Assembly: GCF_949987515.2 (NCBI RefSeq)
Contig: NC_082698.1
Span: forward strand, 513,501-577,500
DNA length: 64,000 bases
Source: Delphinus delphis
Lineage: Eukaryota > Chordata > Mammalia > Artiodactyla > Delphinidae
Direction of reading: 5' to 3'
The translations under genes and the position numbers were made by a program. The notes below the pieces were generated by a model. It was not told the DNA's origin. It saw nothing but the letters and a program-made list of their open reading frames with translations, and made no database searches. This document shows positions 1-12,400 of this stretch, in pieces. How positions within the stretch are numbered: position 1 is the first letter of the stretch; the number at the start of each line of letters is the position of its first letter.

Positions 1-9
1 GAGGGCCAC

Positions 10-22
10 CCCCCCCCCCCCG
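10..22. repeat. Poly-C run in KNDC1 intron 7
   Basis: A simple C run at the left edge of the window. The rest of 1-335 is GC-rich intron with no recognised element. Confidence 0.8.
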
Positions 23-335
23 CCCCAGCCAACCTTCGTCTCCTTGGGGACAGCGTCGCCCCTGCTGAGAGGGTGTGGCCCAGGGCCACCACACAGCTTC
101 CGCCCCTCCTCAGCAGGAGGAGGCCCACGTTTGAAGATGCCCTCTGACCCCCTTGGTCCTGAGACCAGAGTAGATACCCCCAGGCCGCCCCCGGCTCACA
201 GGGTGGACACTGCCACCCAGCCCCAGGCTGTCCACACAGCCCACACGCGCGACAGAGGCCACGTGTGGCCCTGGGTCCTGGCCCGGACATGCTGGGGGTC
301 GGTGGGCTGGACGAGGACCCATGGGAGGACGTCAC

Positions 336-450
336 CTGGGTGCTGGCCGTGCGTCCGCAGGGTGCTGAGGCATGCGTGGGACAGAGCCCAGAGCTCGTAC
401 TCCTTGAAGGGCCGGCCCAGCTTAGACAGGAGGTCCTGCAGGGAGACGCC
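336..450 (-). CDS. KNDC1: KNDC1 coding exon 7 (start of second KIND domain)
   Basis: This exon encodes residues 437-474 plus one base: [20 protein letters not shown], then [18 protein letters not shown]. The acceptor is CCCTCAG|GGCGTC and the donor CACCCAG|GTGACG (phase 1). '[14 protein letters not shown]' parallels 'VSLADILSL' of exon 2, which marks this as the start of the second KIND domain, the one reported to bind MAP2 in the family. The next exon lies beyond the left edge of the window. Confidence 0.93.
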
Positions 451-3400
451 CTGAGGGGGGCAGGGGGAGGAGCCACATTCAGTGTGTGGGCACCTCAGAC
501 GGATGCATGGAGGAAGACGACAGGGCAGGGACCACCTCAAACACGTGGGGTTTGCCCCACACAGCACACTCCTGGCATGATGGGCTGGGAGAGTCCCCAC
601 GTCAGCACAACAGGTGCTGGGGGTGCACGTGGAGAAACCAGCACCTGTGCACGGCAGGTGGGATCGTAAAACGGTGCAACGACGTGGAAAACAGCAGAGG
701 CTCCTCAAAGAATCAGACGTAGAATTACCATCTGACCCAGCAATTCCACTTAAAAGCAGGGTCTTGAAGACGTATTTGCACACCCATGTTCAAATCAGCA
801 TGACTCACGAGAGCTAACATGTGGAAGCAACCCAAGCGCCATTGGCAGATGGATGGATAAGCATCACGTGGTCCGTCCATAAGATGGACACTATTCAGCC
901 TTAAAAAGGAAGGGAATTCTGCCACAGCTACAACATAGACGAAGCCTGAGGACACTGTGGTCCGTGAGGTAAGCTAGTCAAAAGGGGACAAACATTGTAT
1001 GATTTCTCTTCTATCAAAGACTGAGAGCAGTCACACCCGTAGAGACAGAAAGTAGATGAGCGGTTATCAGGGCCGGGGCAGGGATGGCGGGTAAGTGTTT
1101 AATGCGGACATAGTTTCAGTCTGGGATGATGACAAAGTTCCAGGGATGGATGCCGGTCATGATTGCACAACAGCGTGAATGTGCCTAACGCCACTGTCCC
1201 GTACGCTTGAAATGGTTAAGATGGTAAATTTATGCTATGGCTTCCCCTTCCCTCGTACTGCCCCCCCCCCCACCACAGATTAAAGTCCCAGAGTCAGAAG
1301 AATGAGTTCAGCTGGAAGGCAGTTCTCTGCTTTGCGGCCACGGGAAGAGCTGGGAGTACAACCGCCCGCTTGGACACAGAAGTGCATGTTCAGAGGAAGG
1401 TTCCAGAGGCAGTGTCTTCACCCCTCCTGGACCCCCCTCTGTGCCCAGGGTGTAGCTGCCTCGGTCCTGAGACTTCACTGCCTGCCTCATCCAGCCTGTG
1501 CCTGGCCAGGGGCCCAGGTTCTGGGGCACAGGGCCCCCCAAGCCTCCTGCTACATGTGGGGTTGGAGCAGCCAGCTTTGCACCCAGGACGTGCTCTCCAG
1601 AGGAGATCTGGGTCCCCGACTCTGGACCAGCCCTGACACCTGACGGGTTGTGACCTGTGTGGGGGCCGAGGTCTGGTGGGCCCTGATCCCTTGAGCCTTC
1701 GGGGCAGGGAAGCCTGGTGGTTAAGACCATGGCTGGGGTCCCAATCAGCTCTGCCCTTCAGCGACCACCCACCCTCCTCATGGCGGCCCCCAGCCTCAGT
1801 TTACCCATGCGGGAGGTGGGCTGTCTGTGAGGCTGGCGGGCATTTGAAGGTGAGCAGAGCCCTGGGCTCAGGCCTGAGGTTTTCACTCCGGTGCCTGGGC
1901 GCTCCGGGTGCATGAGTGTGGTCGGGCGGGTGGACGTGGGGAGGCCGGTGGAGATGGTTTGGGCTGAGCAGACAGCATGTGGGCATCGAGCACGTGTCAA
2001 CGCACTGGGGTCTCCAGGATGGCTTTCATTTTAAAGTAACCATATTTTTCAAGTAAATTACCCTCAGGTGCTTATCAGGATATGAATAAAAATGTAACTC
2101 AGAGTCTGCCCTCCCCTTTGACCTCTGGGTCAGCAAAGCATGGTGGGAATGAAGCTGGTGGAGCCAGCACTGCTGCACAGACACACGTGTGTTCGGGCCA
2201 CCGAACCCCAGGTGACTTCGTCCCGAGATGCTCACAGGCACCCACCTTAGGGGAGCGACTTACTTCGTACTCAAGAGCCCACGCCTGCGGAGGGAGGGCG
2301 TGCACGGTGCGTGTGCACGCAGGCCCCTCCCGGGCCACGCGGGCCACGGTCACCCACCTGCTCCAGGGCTGCTCCGCCCGGCTCCCCGGCTCTGTCCGCA
2401 GTCCCGTCATCAGGCTCCGGAGTCCCTGGGTCTCTGCCGGCATCGCGAGGGCCCTTGGAACCGGGCAGGGGGCTTTCCTCCGTGGGGCCCCGGCCACGCG
2501 CCGCCCTGTCCCCAACGCGCCGGAGCTCGGCGTCTCGCTCCGGCCACAGACTGGATTCGGGCTGTGCCTGGGAGCTAGTCAGGCCATTTTTCCCCTCCGG
2601 AAAGGGCTTCCTGGGGTCTGGAGGGAAGAATTCTGGTGCCGGTGGCTGGGTTTTCGTGCTGGTCAGCGACAGGCAGAGGGCGCCGGCCTCGGGGCTGCAG
2701 GGCGGGAGCCGGGGCAGCGTCTGCACCTTCCTCAGGCGGCTCCTCTCCAGGAAGCCTCTGTCCGGGTCCCCCAGGGGCCGCTGGGCGTCCAGGAGGAGGC
2801 AGGCCAGCCTCTCGGGGACCAGCCCCTCCTGGCCCGGGCTTTCTCCGTTTTTCACAGGGGCTGACAGCAGAGCCTTGGAGGGCGGGGTCCCCGGGTGCTC
2901 CAGGCTTTCTCCGGCGGGGCTCGGGGGCTGGCCCTCCAGGGCAGGCAGGGCCGCTGGGTCCGCAGAGCGGTCCCCTGGCTGCCTCTTGGGCCCCACACTT
3001 TTTGGAGCCAGTCTCTCCCTCCAGGTGATCTCACTGACATCTGGGCAAAAGCAAGACGTGATTACAGCCGAGGGCCACGGCCAGGATCGACCTCCCCCTG
3101 CAATCCCCACGCTCACGGCCACCAAGGCACCCACTCCTGCAGGACCCCTGGACCCCCACCCATCACAGAGAGCACGGGGCCTCCCAGGCCCCCACCCCTT
3201 CCCTCAGGACTGGCCCAGAAACGTCCTCATCTGCTTCCTTAATCACACCATCTTGGCTAAGTACTGAGTCTCCGAAGGCTCTCGGTCCCCCCCGCCACCC
3301 AATCCAGGATGAGCTTCCCGAAGGGGTTTCCTGAGGCCTGTCTAATTAGCTCATCCAAAAAGCACATGGTTTTGCTATTACGGTTACACAGTGATGCTCC

Positions 3401-6400
3401 CCAAAGGAATAAATTAAACCTGGCAGCAGCCCCAGCTCGTCCTGACGTACGATCCTCCACACGCGTGTCTGTGTGAGCCCCTCTAGAGACACACGCCCTC
3501 CCCTCCCAGTGGCCTGCAGCCCCCTCGACGGAGCCTCTGCTCTCAGCGTTAACGCCCTCCCTGATGTTAGAGCCGCCAGCGGGCCTGGTGCTGCAGTGTC
3601 ACAAATGCCAACGTGGTGGGAAATGCCGCTCGCTTGGCTGGGGGAGGGGCCCTGCCGCTCCCAGAGGCTCCACACCTCCCCTCAGGACCCTCCAGACTCC
3701 CTGCTGCGAGCACAGCGCAGAGCAGACGTTGGCATTTGTTCAAAATGCCACCCAAGGTTATGCCTTGTGAGCCGTGAAAATCCCAGACGCTTCAGCAACA
3801 GCTTGTGTGGCCACCAGACTGGCGGTGCTGTGTCCGTGTCCCCAACGCCCACAGGAGAGGACAGAGGCGACCGGTCCTGAGGGCAGTCACTTCCCATATG
3901 ACCTGCCTCTCACCTCCAATTGTGGGTCAGAGCGTGTAAGTGTGTGCACGTTTGCAGACGTGTTTGTGCGTGTGGGAAACTGGGGGTGTGTGCTGCGTGT
4001 GCACGGGGGTGTGCTCGCTGTGTGAGTTAATAGTCTAAATAGGCGTGTCCGAGTTTGCACATGCTTGTATGTTTCCATGTGTGCTGTGGGAGCACACGTG
4101 ATCTGTCTGCATCCGTGTGCATGTCAGCGTGGGTGGCTTACACGGCGAACACGCTGGTGCGAACGTGTGTGTACGTGATCGTGTTAATGCTTGTGCCACC
4201 CATGTGTGCATGTGTGAGGGCGTGCACATGCCTGGGCGTGTGTGCAGGCTCGTCCACCTGTGTGCTTACCTTGAAACGCCCCGAAGGACTCGATGGAGAG
4301 CACCCTCCTCCCGGCAGCCGAGAGGCTCTGGCACAGGTGGCAGGAGGACGTGAGCTGCATCTTCTCCTCGCACAGTGCGATGATGCTCTGTGACCGGAGC
4401 CAGCGCTCAGCCCCGCCCCAGCCCCCGTCCCCCCTCGCCGCTCTGCTCGAGGCGCCGGGATCACGAAGCGGGGCGTCCTGAGCTATGTGATCCCCGTGGG
4501 ACAGAATCTGCTTCGTGAAACCAGCGGATTCTGTCCTGCCCGTGATGGTTATCATGCATGCCGTTCATCGCAAAAATGCAGAGTAAAGAAGTAAGGAGCC
4601 CGGGTGATGGGCGGGTGGGGGCCCACGTGTGCGCACTGGCTGTGCGTGCGCGCTGGCTGGGGGCGCGTGGGGCGCAGGGCCGTGCCTGGGGGAAGCGGGG
4701 GCTGCCTTCGCGCCTACCTGCAGGTCGGGCCGGTCCCGGGGGTCCTCGGCCTGCATCTGGCCCAGCAGCGCTTCCAGCTCCCGGCTCAGCCTGGGCTGGG
4801 GCTCGGGCTCCGTCACATAGTCGAGGGCTGCCTTCAGCGTGGCCCCCAGAGAGTAGATGTGGGCCTGCGGCAGCACCAGAGAACCCACTGGGCGTGGGGC
4901 AGGGCCTCGCAGCCTCCCGGGCAGCACCTGTCCCCAGGCAGCCGCTGCTCCTCTGGGCCAGGAGCACCTGCGCTTTACAGGGCCGCCTCCCCTGCCCCCA
5001 GCGCGGCGACTCTCCTGGCCCCGGGCCACCCCCATGCTCCCGGGCCTGGGGTCTGTGCCGGCCCCGCGCCACCACCCCAGCCCACCTCCCCGGCACAGGC
5101 CCTCGCCTGGCACAGGCCCTGTCTTCAAAGGGCCAGCCTATTCTTTTTCAAGTGTATGCTTCAAAAACCGATTTGAGGAGGAAGAAAGGCAGGTTTCTTG
5201 CAGTTTGGAAGTCAGGGTTTTCCCCTGTGAGAGAGGGGCTCTTCACCCCATGCCTGCTGGGACAGGCTCACAGGGCAGGCCTCAGCCCTTGGGTCCTGGA
5301 GGGGCTGCCGAACCCTCGCGGCCAGGTGTCCTCCAACACCATCTGGCCTTCTCGCCTCATCCCAGGACCGTGCACGTGGGGCTTCATTATCCCCGCTTCA
5401 CTCACAGGAAGCTGAGACCAGAGAGGTTCAGGAACCTGCCCGGGGCTGCACAGCTGGGCCAGGAGGAGCTGGTGGGGGCCCTGGGCCATGTGACTCCAGA
5501 GAGGTGGGTCACACAGCTCAGGAGTAGAGGCCGGGCCCCCAGAGGCCGGCTCTCCCCACCTCCCTGCCCCGGTGCTCTCCCCACCCCAACCAGTGAGTCC
5601 CCCACCTCCAGCCCTGGGCCCACTCTGGTCCAGGGTCAACACCTAGCCAGGGCCAGCCTCAGCCTGGCTGAGTGGTGGGGTCCTGTCAGGGACGTCTTGC
5701 CTGGCCTCCTCACATGACCCTCAGACCCCACCTTCCTGGTCTGTGGGGAAGTCTGGGGCCACCGGCTCCTGCTGTTGTTCTAGGGCTGTCTGGTTTCCAC
5801 TGGCCGCCTGGCTGAGACGCGCCCTCCTGACCCACCTCCCTGCCAGCGTCTGTCTCAGGAGCTGGGCACGTGGGGGTCCGCCCCTCGCCACTCAGGGCAG
5901 TTCCTGTGTTTTGCTGTTGTGACCAGCGCTGCAGGGGCCGTCCTCACGTGGACGTCTCTGTGCATCCACAGTGTGTTCACGAGGCCTCAGGCCCCGCAAG
6001 TGGGGCTACAATCTGGGCTACATCCGTTCCATCTGCAGTTTTCGGAGCTGCTGAGGAGCTTCCCTTGTGAGTCACCGGCCCAGCCGTGTGCGTGTGTCTG
6101 TGCATGTGTGTGTGGGCCAGACCCCCTCCCCCTTCCAGCTCGCGGCCTCTGCAGCTTCCCCAAGCTCAGTGTCTCGGGCTAACCTGCGTTTCTGTGACCA
6201 TGAATGAGACCAAGCATCTGTTCACCTCTATTCGTTGTTTAAAATTTTCCTCTTTACGCCCATTCGTGGACTTTGCTAATCTGTCCGCTGAGCTGTTGCC
6301 TGTTTTGAGTGCACTCCTGGCACACGAAGGAGCTGACCCCTGGTCTGTGTGTCACACGGATATTCTGTCACTTATGTTTCAACTTTTTCATGTGTCTTTT

Positions 6401-9400
6401 GACATTCAAAAATTCTAATGTTTAATTTGTGAAACTGGGTAATTTTTTTATTGCCTTCTTAAGAGGACTTTCCCTAGCCCACGACAATGAAAACAGCTTA
6501 CTTCTGCCTTTTCCAATACTTCTGTAATTTGAAAGCATCTAGCTCTAACCCCTGTGGGTTGTACCTGTGGGCTGGCGCGCTGCAGGGATCTGGTTTGGGC
6601 TCCTTCCTGATGGACAGCCACCTCCATCTCCCACACTGTTAAAGAAGAGCCCACCCTCTGTCCGCCCTGAACCCTCGTCCTGCTGCCCTCAGCTCCCCGG
6701 GGCTCCAGGCTCTGGCTGGCCTCCCCTCCTCTTGCTCTGTGTCTCTCCCTCTGTCCGCCCTGAACCCTCGTCCTGCTGCCCTCAGCTCCCCGGGGCTCCA
6801 GGCTCTGGCTGGCCTCCCCTCCTCTTGCTCTGTGTCTCTCCCTCTGTCCAGACTGTGCTACTGTGCTATTTTAATTATGGTAGCTTCAGAATGCATTTTC
6901 TTTTTGTTTTGCTGAGCCGTGTGGCTTGTGGGACCTCAGTTCCCCAAATTGGGATCGGAGTGAAAGCGCCAAGTTCTAACCACTGGACTGCCAGGGAATT
7001 CCCCAGAGTGCATTGTCATACCTGGTGGACAAATGGCCCTCCATTTCTTTCCCCAAAATGTTTGATTATTTTCACATTTGTCAGGTTTAAAATATATATA
7101 TATATATAGGTTCCCCCATTCCCATTAAAAAAAAAAAAAACCAAAAGGTTAGAATTTATTGTAACAGCACTGACGTGGCAGAAGGACCATTGGGAAGGAC
7201 CAATGTCGTACAAGATGAAATACTTGGATGTCAGCAAGATGGCTGTCCCTAGATTGTATCCCCCTCAACAACAATTTGGCATCCATCTGCGGACAAAATT
7301 TCCTTTGTGGGAGCTGTGGGATCCAGCAACATATGCCAAGGGACCTGGCAGGAGTCTTGCCCAGCTGTGTGTCAGGTGAGAGGCAGACAAACCTCTGTCC
7401 TGGTTGTGGACCCTTCAGCTAGACTAACTAGGGAAAAAAAGAGAGGACTCAAATAAATAAAATCAGAAATGAGGGACGAGTCATTGCACCTGATACCACA
7501 GAAACACAAAGGATCATAAGAGACCACTATTTATATGCCAACAACTTGGATAGCCTAGAAAAAAACAGATGAATTCCTAGAAACCTACAACCTACCAAAA
7601 CTGAATCACGAAGAAATAGATAATCTGAACAAACTATTACTAGTAAGGAGATCGAATCAGTAATCAAAAACCTCCCAACAAAGAAAAGCTCAGGACTAGA
7701 CGATTTCACTGGTGAATTCTACTAACATTTATTTAAAGAATTAATACCAATCCTTCCTAAATTCTTCCAAAAATTGAAGAAGAGGGAACACTCCCAAACT
7801 CATTTTATGAGGCCAGCATTACCCTGACATCAAAGCCAGATAAGAACAGTACAAGAAAACTATAGACCAATATCCCTGATGAATATAGATGTGAAAATCC
7901 TCAGCAAAGTATTGGCAAACTAAATTCAAAAGTAATTAAAAGGATCATATACCATGGTCAAGGGGGATTTGTCCCTAAGATGAAAAATGGGTCAATATAC
8001 ACAAATCAGTAACTGTGAGTCACCATATTAATAGAATAAAACATAAAAATCATATGATCATCTCAATAGAAGCAGAAAAAAGCATTTGGCAAAATTCAGC
8101 ATCCTTTCATGGTAAAAACTCTCAATGAACTGGGTACAGAAGGGATGTACCTCAACATAACAAAGGCCACATATTACAAGCTCACAGTTAACATCATACT
8201 CAATGGTGAAAGGTTGAAATCTTTTCCTTTAAGATCAGAACAAAACAAGGATGCCCACTCTCATCATTCCTTTTCAACACACTGGAAGTTCTAGCCAGAG
8301 CAATTAGGCAAGAAAAATAAATAAGAGGCAACCAAACTAGAAGGGAAGAAATAAAATTGTCTCTATTTGCACATGATATGATCTTATATATAGAAAATCT
8401 TAGATGCCACCAAAAATCTTTTAGTAACAACAAATTCAGTAAAATTTCAGGATACAAAATCAGCGTGCATAAATCAGTTACATTTTTACACACTAACAAT
8501 GAAATATCTAAAAAAGAAATAAAGAAAACAATCACACTCACAATAGCATCAAAAACAATAGAATATTTAGGAAAAACAATAAAATATTTAGGAATAAATA
8601 TAACCAAGCAGGTGAAAGATCTGTATATTGCAAAGAATAAGACTTTGATGAAAGAAGTTGAAGACACAAATAACTGGAATGATATCCTGTGTTCATGGAT
8701 CAGAAGAATTAATATTGTTAAAATGTCCATCCTACCCAAAGCCATCTACAGACTGAATGCAATTTCTATCAGTATTCCTATGGCATTTTCATAGAAATAG
8801 AAAAAAAAATCAAAAAGTTTGTATGGAACCACAAAAGACTGCAAATAGCCAAAGCAATCCTGAGAAAGAGCAAAGCTGGAGGCACCACACTTCCGGGTGT
8901 GTGTATTACACAGCTCTAGTAATCAAACCAGTATGGTACTGGCATAGAAACCATCACATGGAACAGAACTGAGAGCCCAGAAATAAAACCACGCCTATAC
9001 AGTCAACTAGTATTTGACAAGGGAGCAAAGAACCCTTACTGCGAAAGGGCAGTCTCTACAATAAATGATATTGGGAAAACTGGACAGCCACATGCAAAAG
9101 AATGAAACTGGACCTGTATGTTACACCACACACAAAAACTAACTCATAATGGATTAAAGAATTAAACATAAGACCTGAAAACCATAGAAATCATAGAAGA
9201 AAACATAGGGGGAAGCTCCCTGACATTGGTCTTGGCAATGATTTTTTTGGACATAACACCACAAGCACAAGCACCAAAAGAAACAACAAATAAATGGAAC
9301 AAATAAATCAAACTGAAAAGCTTCTGCATAAGAAACAATTAGCAACGTGAAAAGGCAACCCATGGGAGAAAATATCTGCAAACCATTTACCTCATAGGGG

Positions 9401-12400
9401 GTTAATATCTGAAGTAGATAAAGAACTCACACAACTCAAGAGCAACAAAATAATCTGATTAAAAAATGGGCAGAGGGACTTCCCTGGTGGCACAGTGGTT
9501 AAGAATCCGCCTGCCAATGCAGGGGACACTGGTTTGAGCCCTGGTCCGGGAAGATCCCACATGCTGCAGAGCAACTAAGCCCGTGTACCACAACTACTGA
9601 GCCTGCGCCCTAGAGCCCGCGAGCCATAACGACTGAGCCCACGTGCCGCAACGACTGAGCCCGGGCGCCTAGAGCCCGTGCTCTGCAACAAGAGAAGCCA
9701 CCACAGCGAGAAGCCCACGCACTGCAACGAAGAGTAGCCCCCACTTGCCACAGCTAGAGAAAGCCCGTGTGCAGCAGCGAAGACCCAATGCAGCCAAAAA
9801 TAAATAAATTTATTAAAAAAAAAAATGGGCAGAGGGAGATTTCCCTGGTGGCCCAGTGGCTAAGACTCCATGCTCCGAATGGTCAGATCCTACGTGCTGC
9901 AACTAAGAGTTCGCATGCCACAACTAAAAGATCCCGCATGCTGCAACTAAAGATCCCGCGTGCTGCAACTAAGACCCGGCACAGCCAAATAAATAAATAA
10001 TTTTTAAAAAAAGATGCTATTTTAAAAAAATGGGGAGAGCAACTGAATAAACATTTTCCCAGGAAGACATACAAATAACTAACTGGTACATGAAAAGATG
10101 CTCAACGTCACTAATCATCAGGGAAATGCAAATCAAAATTAAAATGAGCTATCATCTCACACCTGTTAGAATGGCTGTTATCAAAAAGACAAGAGATAAC
10201 AAGTGTTGGTGAGAATGTGGAGAAAAGGGAACCCTTGTGCACTGCTGGTGGGAATGTAAATTGGTGCAGTCACTGTGGAAAACAACATGGAGGTTCCTCA
10301 AAAAAATGAAAATAGAACCTCCATGTGACCCAGCAACCCCACTTCTGTGCGTACGTCCATGTGACCCAGCAACCCCACTTCTGTGCGTACGTCCATGTGA
10401 CCCAGCAACCCCACTTCTGTGTGTACGTCCATGTGACCCAGCAACCCCACTTCTGTGTGTACGTCCAAAGGAAATGCGATCAGGCTCTCGAAGAGATACC
10501 TGCAGCCCCACGTTCACTGCAGCATTATCCACAAAAGCCAAGACATGGAAACGAGCTACGTGTCTCTGGGTGAATGGATAAAGAAAATGTGGTCTATATA
10601 CACAATGGAATATTATTCAGCTGCAAGAAACAAGGATGGTCGTTGAGGGCATTATGCTACGTGAAATAAGTCAGACAGAGAAAGACATACTGTATGATCT
10701 CACTTACACGCAGGATCTAAAAAACTGAACTCATAGAAACAGAGAGTAGAATGGAGGTTGCCAGGGGCCTGTGGGCGGCAGGGAATGAGAAGACACTGGT
10801 CAAAGGGCACAAACTTCCAGTTATAAGACGAACAGGCTCTTGGCATCTAATGCACAGCATGGCGGCTCCAGTCGGCAATACTGTGCTGTATACTTCAGAG
10901 TTCCTGAGAGAGCAGACCTGTAATGTTCTCACCACCAAAAAGAACGGTAATTAGCGGTGGAGGTGTTAGGTGTTAACTAACCCTACGGGGAAATAGTTTT
11001 GAAATATGTTAAGTATATCAAATCATTAGGCTGTAGGCCCTGAACTTACACAACATTAAATTTCAGTTTTGTCGCAGTAAAGCTGGAAAACATACTTAGT
11101 GTAGGGACAGGGTCCACCTCCTCACTTTCTCGTGCCTTGTTTTTCATCTTTTGAAAAGTGGTTTGCTGTGCACTTTCAACCCTTCCTGCCATTTCACTCC
11201 CGGGCTTTCTGTGGTCGTGGCTGTTACACGTGGGACATTTTCCATTTCCTCTCGAACTGGTAACTACCAACACAAAGGAAAGCTACGTACTTTGGGGGAT
11301 GTATCTTGCCTTCCGCTGACCTCTGCAGTCTTTTATTCTATCATTTTCCACTGAAGCCCCTGACCTCTCAGGCCCACAATCTCGTCACCTACAGACAACG
11401 CCAGCCTGCTCAGGAGGGTGTCCGGCTACCTGCTCGGGGCCCTGTGAACACGGCTGGTGCCCACCCTGATGGCCCGGAGTCTGTCCGCTCTCCCTGTGCA
11501 CGAGGCCAGGCCCCTGGGCCGCCGCCAGCCTCTCATGGGAGACACTGGCACCCCCGCACTGGTCCCCAGGCGGACGGCAGCCGCTCTCCACCTCACACGC
11601 TGACCTCGCCCTCCGCACCCAGGGCCTCCATCTGGGTCCCCACGGAGCCAGCACCCAGGGCTTTCTGAAGGGGCCAAAAGTAGGTCAAGCTGCTGCACAG
11701 ACTCAGGCAGACGCCTTGGTTCGGGAGCCCTGCTGGGTGCTGCGGGTGGAAGGAAAGGCAGACCCTACGAGCCCAGGCTAGGCCGCAGCAGTGAGGTCCC
11801 CAGCAAGCCACAGCCCTGAGGGTGAGACGTGGCTCTGCCCAGGGTACCTGCTTCTGCCGTCCATGCCCTGTCGTCCCTCCAGGAACACTGGTGCCCGTCT
11901 ACCCTCCCACACGTGCATCCATCCATCCATCTGTCCATCCCCTCTCCATCTGCCACCCACACTTACTTTTCCTCCCTCCCTCCCTTCCTTCCTACTTTTC
12001 TTTGTATCCGTATCTATATCTTTCTGTCTCTGTCCACCTTCATCTATCCATCCATCTCTTTTAGTTTGAAAATAACTCAGCAAACAAACTTCTCATTGGC
12101 TGTCAGATGACACTGTCCACTACACACTGGCCAACACCAGCGTCTTTGGCCCTCGAGCTCTTTCCACCTTTAATTCCTGTCTTGGAAGCCCCCCTAGTGG
12201 TGATCCTGTGAACCCTACTCGCATCAAGTCCGTCCCCCTGAGGACCACGGCCCATGAGGCAGGATCCCACCTGCTCTGTTGCCATCTGAACACCGAGCGG
12301 GGACCCCAGAATCATGGGCGGTGCCAACACCGGGATCGGGGCACGGCGCCCATGCTGACACAGGTGTGAGGCGAGAAGGACCTGCTTGCCCCATGGGAGG

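Larger units (their letters stand above)
7430..11086 (+). mobile_element. L1 retrotransposon, 5'-truncated, interrupted by two SINEs
   Basis: About 3.1 kb of L1 ORF2 and 3' end. Recognisable stretches run in order: reverse-transcriptase region near 7440-8750 ('aacaaggatgcccactctca'), a later ORF2 part, then 'tggtgggaatgtaaattgg' and 'atggaatattattcagctgc' near the end, and the terminal 'cagtaaagctggaaaa' at 11070-11086. The reading frame is broken many times, so it cannot be active. SINEs at 9477-9819 and 9837-10016 split it, and a 36-bp block near its end is amplified fourfold. Confidence 0.88.

Noticed and set aside
2311..3267. 318-codon open frame on the plus strand
   Set aside because: It is antisense to KNDC1 exon 6, a GC-rich exon, and is a shadow of the real frame.
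4558..5717. Plus-strand frames of about 285 codons across KNDC1 exon 4
   Set aside because: They overlap KNDC1 exon 4 in antisense and continue into intron. Composition explains them.
8357..8794. 145-codon frame resembling a reverse-transcriptase piece
   Set aside because: It is a fragment of the broken L1 ORF2 (7430-11086), not a gene; stops and frameshifts surround it.
9477..9560. tRNA-like head of the SINE as a tRNA gene
   Set aside because: It is the tRNA-derived promoter part of a CHR SINE with A-rich tail and target duplication; it does not complete a tRNA fold.
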